Origin: Melastoma dodecandrum
Taxonomy: Eukaryota; Streptophyta; Magnoliopsida; Myrtales; Melastomataceae
DNA: 64,000 nucleotides
Direction of reading: 5' to 3'
NCBI GenBank assembly: GCA_029817715.1
Contig: JARUPY010000271.1
Coordinates: 2,790,001 to 2,854,000 of the forward strand
Shown here: piece after piece, positions 61,601 to 64,000 of the stretch
Numbering within the stretch: the stretch's first letter is position 1
Layout of the letters: the number at the start of each line of letters is the position of its first letter
Program-made: the position numbers and the translations under genes
Notes under the pieces: model-generated
Told to the model about the DNA's origin: nothing
The model's input: only the letters and a program-made list of their open reading frames with translations
Databases searched by the model: none

Positions 61601-64000
61601 AACACATTAAATATCCTCCCCCGAGTTCCCATGAAGGTTGTGTCCCCAAAGTGGGACAAGAACTGCAATTTCCCGTTCCTCCCCTGCCCGAAAAATCCTC
61701 TCTAATTTCCCCTCCCGTTTCCATTCATTACATGTTTCAAAGTACAAAAGAAGGCCCATCCTTTCGGTCTCAAAGCCGAAAGCCAAATCCCTTTCCTTTC
61801 CTCAGGCTTACATCTGTATAACCTCCGTTCCTCTTCGTGCCTTGATTAATCATTCCCCTTTTCCGTCAACCTTTCCCCCTTTTCCTCTAAAAGGGAATTC
61901 CGGGGGTAGGTTATATATTATTTTGTAGATCTCGGTACGACCCAAGAGAAAGTTGGGTGAATTATTTCGGGCTAACCATTGGGCCTCAAATTTATCTTAT
62001 TCAAAGAAAAGCAACTTTCTTGATCAATAACATTTAAAGCGACATGTGATGGTACTACCAAAAAGAAGAGAGGGAGTCTAAAACTCTTCGTACACGCGTC
62101 TTTGCTAGTTTTATGTTAGACGCGAGTCAAGAAGTAATTGGTTCTCCCCCCCGCATGTGTAGCTTTTTCTTTGCCTCTGCAGGGATTTTGTGGAATTCGC
62201 ATAATTCGTTTGTTACCTGAATTAATGCCTAAGCTAAGTCAGATTCATAAAAGCGATTTAAACACAGGCCACCCCCGTGCTTACCTCTGTATGATTGTCA
62301 TTAACAATGTCTGCGCAAGTCATCAAAACCCTATGCAAGAGGGTCTCGATAATGGCGATCGATTTTACGCAAATAGGTGTGTTCGGTAGATAACAGTAAA
62401 ATGGTGGCAGAAGCAAGTAAAACAATCGATTAGGATATACAAATCCGTTATCATAGTGTCGAGGATCAATAAGCTGCTCTTATGATTGAGGCTAAGAGAA
62501 GTAAGTGCTCGAAAGAGTGAGCAGCCTAATCGAGTGGTGACACGCCCCACAGTCATGTTTTTCTTCTTCTGATTTCTTTCACATGAAAAAAAAATGGCAT
62601 CATTATTACAAAAGATAGGGGGGGGGGGAGGAAAAGACGAGCTCGAGGATAAGAACCTTGTCATGGGCCATGCACGGCTGTTCCCCATAGTGAGCGATAA
62701 TTAAACACTACAATCCTACATTGATCGGCAAAATATTCTATCACTATCGTAAGAAAGCGCTACAAGATCCCACTAAATATACTCGCATATCAAAAACATA
62801 ACACCGTATAGTTATTACACCTCATAATAGTTCCATTCCTGTTATCCTTTTCACTTCATCATCATTATTTATGCACAAATAACTCGAGCTCAACCAGTCA
62901 CCGACAGGTGGAAAAGCATCTTTTCATGAGGCATGATTAAATAATGTATTCTATTTCTTTCTTTTTTTTTTAATGTTCCGGCAAAAGCTTTCGATAACAA
63001 CAACAACAAACAACAACATCACCCCCAAAAATGGCACACACCAGACAAAAAGAGGAAACGAAAGCTCTTTCTCTGTTTCTTTCCCTCCCCCTCTAATTAT
63101 TTGTTGGGGGAAGGGGGGGGGGGGGGGGTGTTTTTTTTTCGGGTGAAAGAAAGAAAGGAAGAAGAGATTGCAAGCAAAGGCGGCATGCATGTTCTCATCG
63201 ATGGTTTCTCATTTTATTTTATTTTTTTCACAGTGGATTTCCTTTCCGTCCGAATGTTGTTGGGTGACATGATTGTAAATCTAGTTCGAAAATGATTAAT
63301 GTATGCCTATCTATTGTCGTGAGGCGTAAGATGGACTCTAAATGCATAATTGATGGGTCATCACGAATGATTACCATGTGCCCCCTTTCCATTCAAAAGT
63401 GTGGGGAGGTTGGCTTCGGCGGTCCAAAAAGTTTCTTTTCCTTTTACTCGAATACCTTTTTTATGTGATTTTTTTTTAAATTAATCTAAAGGGGTACTTG
63501 ATTGGGGGGGTGTGCTAAGATCAATTTCTAATGCGATCTTCAAGAAAGAAAAAGGGGATTTAAACGAGATTAATCAAGGTGAGGCTGGGATGGGATGACA
63601 TTGATTATCTCAACCAGCTAGAAGAAACCCCTTCATTATTGTCCCTTTTGTGCTTTCTGTATGTAAGGGTGAATTCTTGTAACACATGTAAGTGCTTTGC
63701 TTAAATGGGCTTGCTTACCTCCCTGCGGCGAAGAGGCAACGGGCCCAAAAGAAGGCCTGGCCCGCAATTCTTCCTTGGGTTAGATAGTATAGAAAAGCAA
63801 TTACAAACAATTGGAAAATGTGGTAGTTTACTTCGTATGGCTCGCAAACCGTGAGATCGTGCCTCTCATTTATGTACATACCATAGTTATAGACAATTAG
63901 AAGCACGTCCGATGCGACGTCATCGGGCGGGCGATATCATCCCTAAAATTTTAAAGAAAATTTCGAGTAGAATAAGATTATAAAAACCAGACAAGAGACT
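58692..64000. other. Gene-poor right end of the window
   Basis: About 5.3 kb in which I find no coding region with recognisable domains, no tRNA and no complete mobile element. It contains mononucleotide tracts (G-run near 59055-59067, A-run near 60461, G-run near 62619, 16 G at 63113-63128). The open frames are short and of low complexity. Confidence 0.45.
63113..63128 (+). repeat. Poly-G tract
   Basis: Sixteen consecutive G followed by TG and a T run. Such runs can form quadruplexes and are prone to sequencing error. Confidence 0.8.

Noticed and set aside
1..64000. tRNA genes, microRNA precursors or CRISPR-like arrays
   Set aside because: No tRNA T-loop and acceptor pattern, none of the common plant microRNA sequences I know, and no regularly spaced repeats were seen on either strand; a covariance-model scan would be more sensitive.

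Overview
This is nuclear DNA from a flowering plant. The genes have short spliced exons with ordinary plant GT-AG introns. They encode plant-only families: an HHO/NIGT1 GARP factor, a RAV AP2-B3 factor, a TMO5-LIKE bHLH, the thylakoid kinase STN7, the malectin-LRR protein RLP4, a DVL/RTFL peptide and an organellar methionine aminopeptidase. A Ty1-copia retrotransposon and plant-type LTR remnants lie between them. Gene spacing of about one per 8 kb suggests a compact dicot-like genome; I cannot name the species.

Layout. 0-3 kb: a GC-rich degenerate block followed by a frame-broken relic of a lipin-type phosphatidate phosphatase. 3.1-4.8 kb (-): HHO/NIGT1 regulator. 7.5-11.2 kb (-): MAP1B in nine exons. 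11.35-19.64 kb (+): an 8.3-kb copia element with near-identical 1.6-kb LTRs and an exact 5-bp target duplication, inserted 164 bp upstream of the MAP1B start codon; one in-frame stop cuts its gag-pol frame. 20.2-21.2 kb (-): intronless RAV gene. 24.4-24.9 kb (-): an unidentified open frame. 26.1-33.2 kb (-): RLP4 in nine exons, divergent from STN7 (35.2-39.0 kb, +, ten exons). 39.3-39.7 kb: a fold-back repeat. 42.1 kb (+): a 46-residue DVL peptide gene. 45.1-47.5 kb (-): a decayed intron-containing pseudogene of SOG1, the NAC regulator of the plant DNA-damage response. 50.3-52.2 kb (+): an RRM-like gene of uncertain integrity. 54.6-56.5 kb (-): TMO5-LIKE bHLH. 58.5-58.7 kb (-): a TRIM-like LTR remnant. 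The remaining stretches up to 64 kb hold no gene I can support.

The genes do not form a pathway; this is an ordinary plant gene neighbourhood. The points most worth checking are the SOG1 pseudogene with its recognisable lesions, the retroelement beside the MAP1B start, a possible GC-AG 90-nt frame-preserving intron in STN7, the unannotated DVL peptide, the lipin relic, and the RRM-like gene in which two frames of one exon both look coding. I found no convincing new molecular system. Exon borders were placed by hand from splice signals, reading frame and remembered family sequences; every intact model sums to a whole number of codons.
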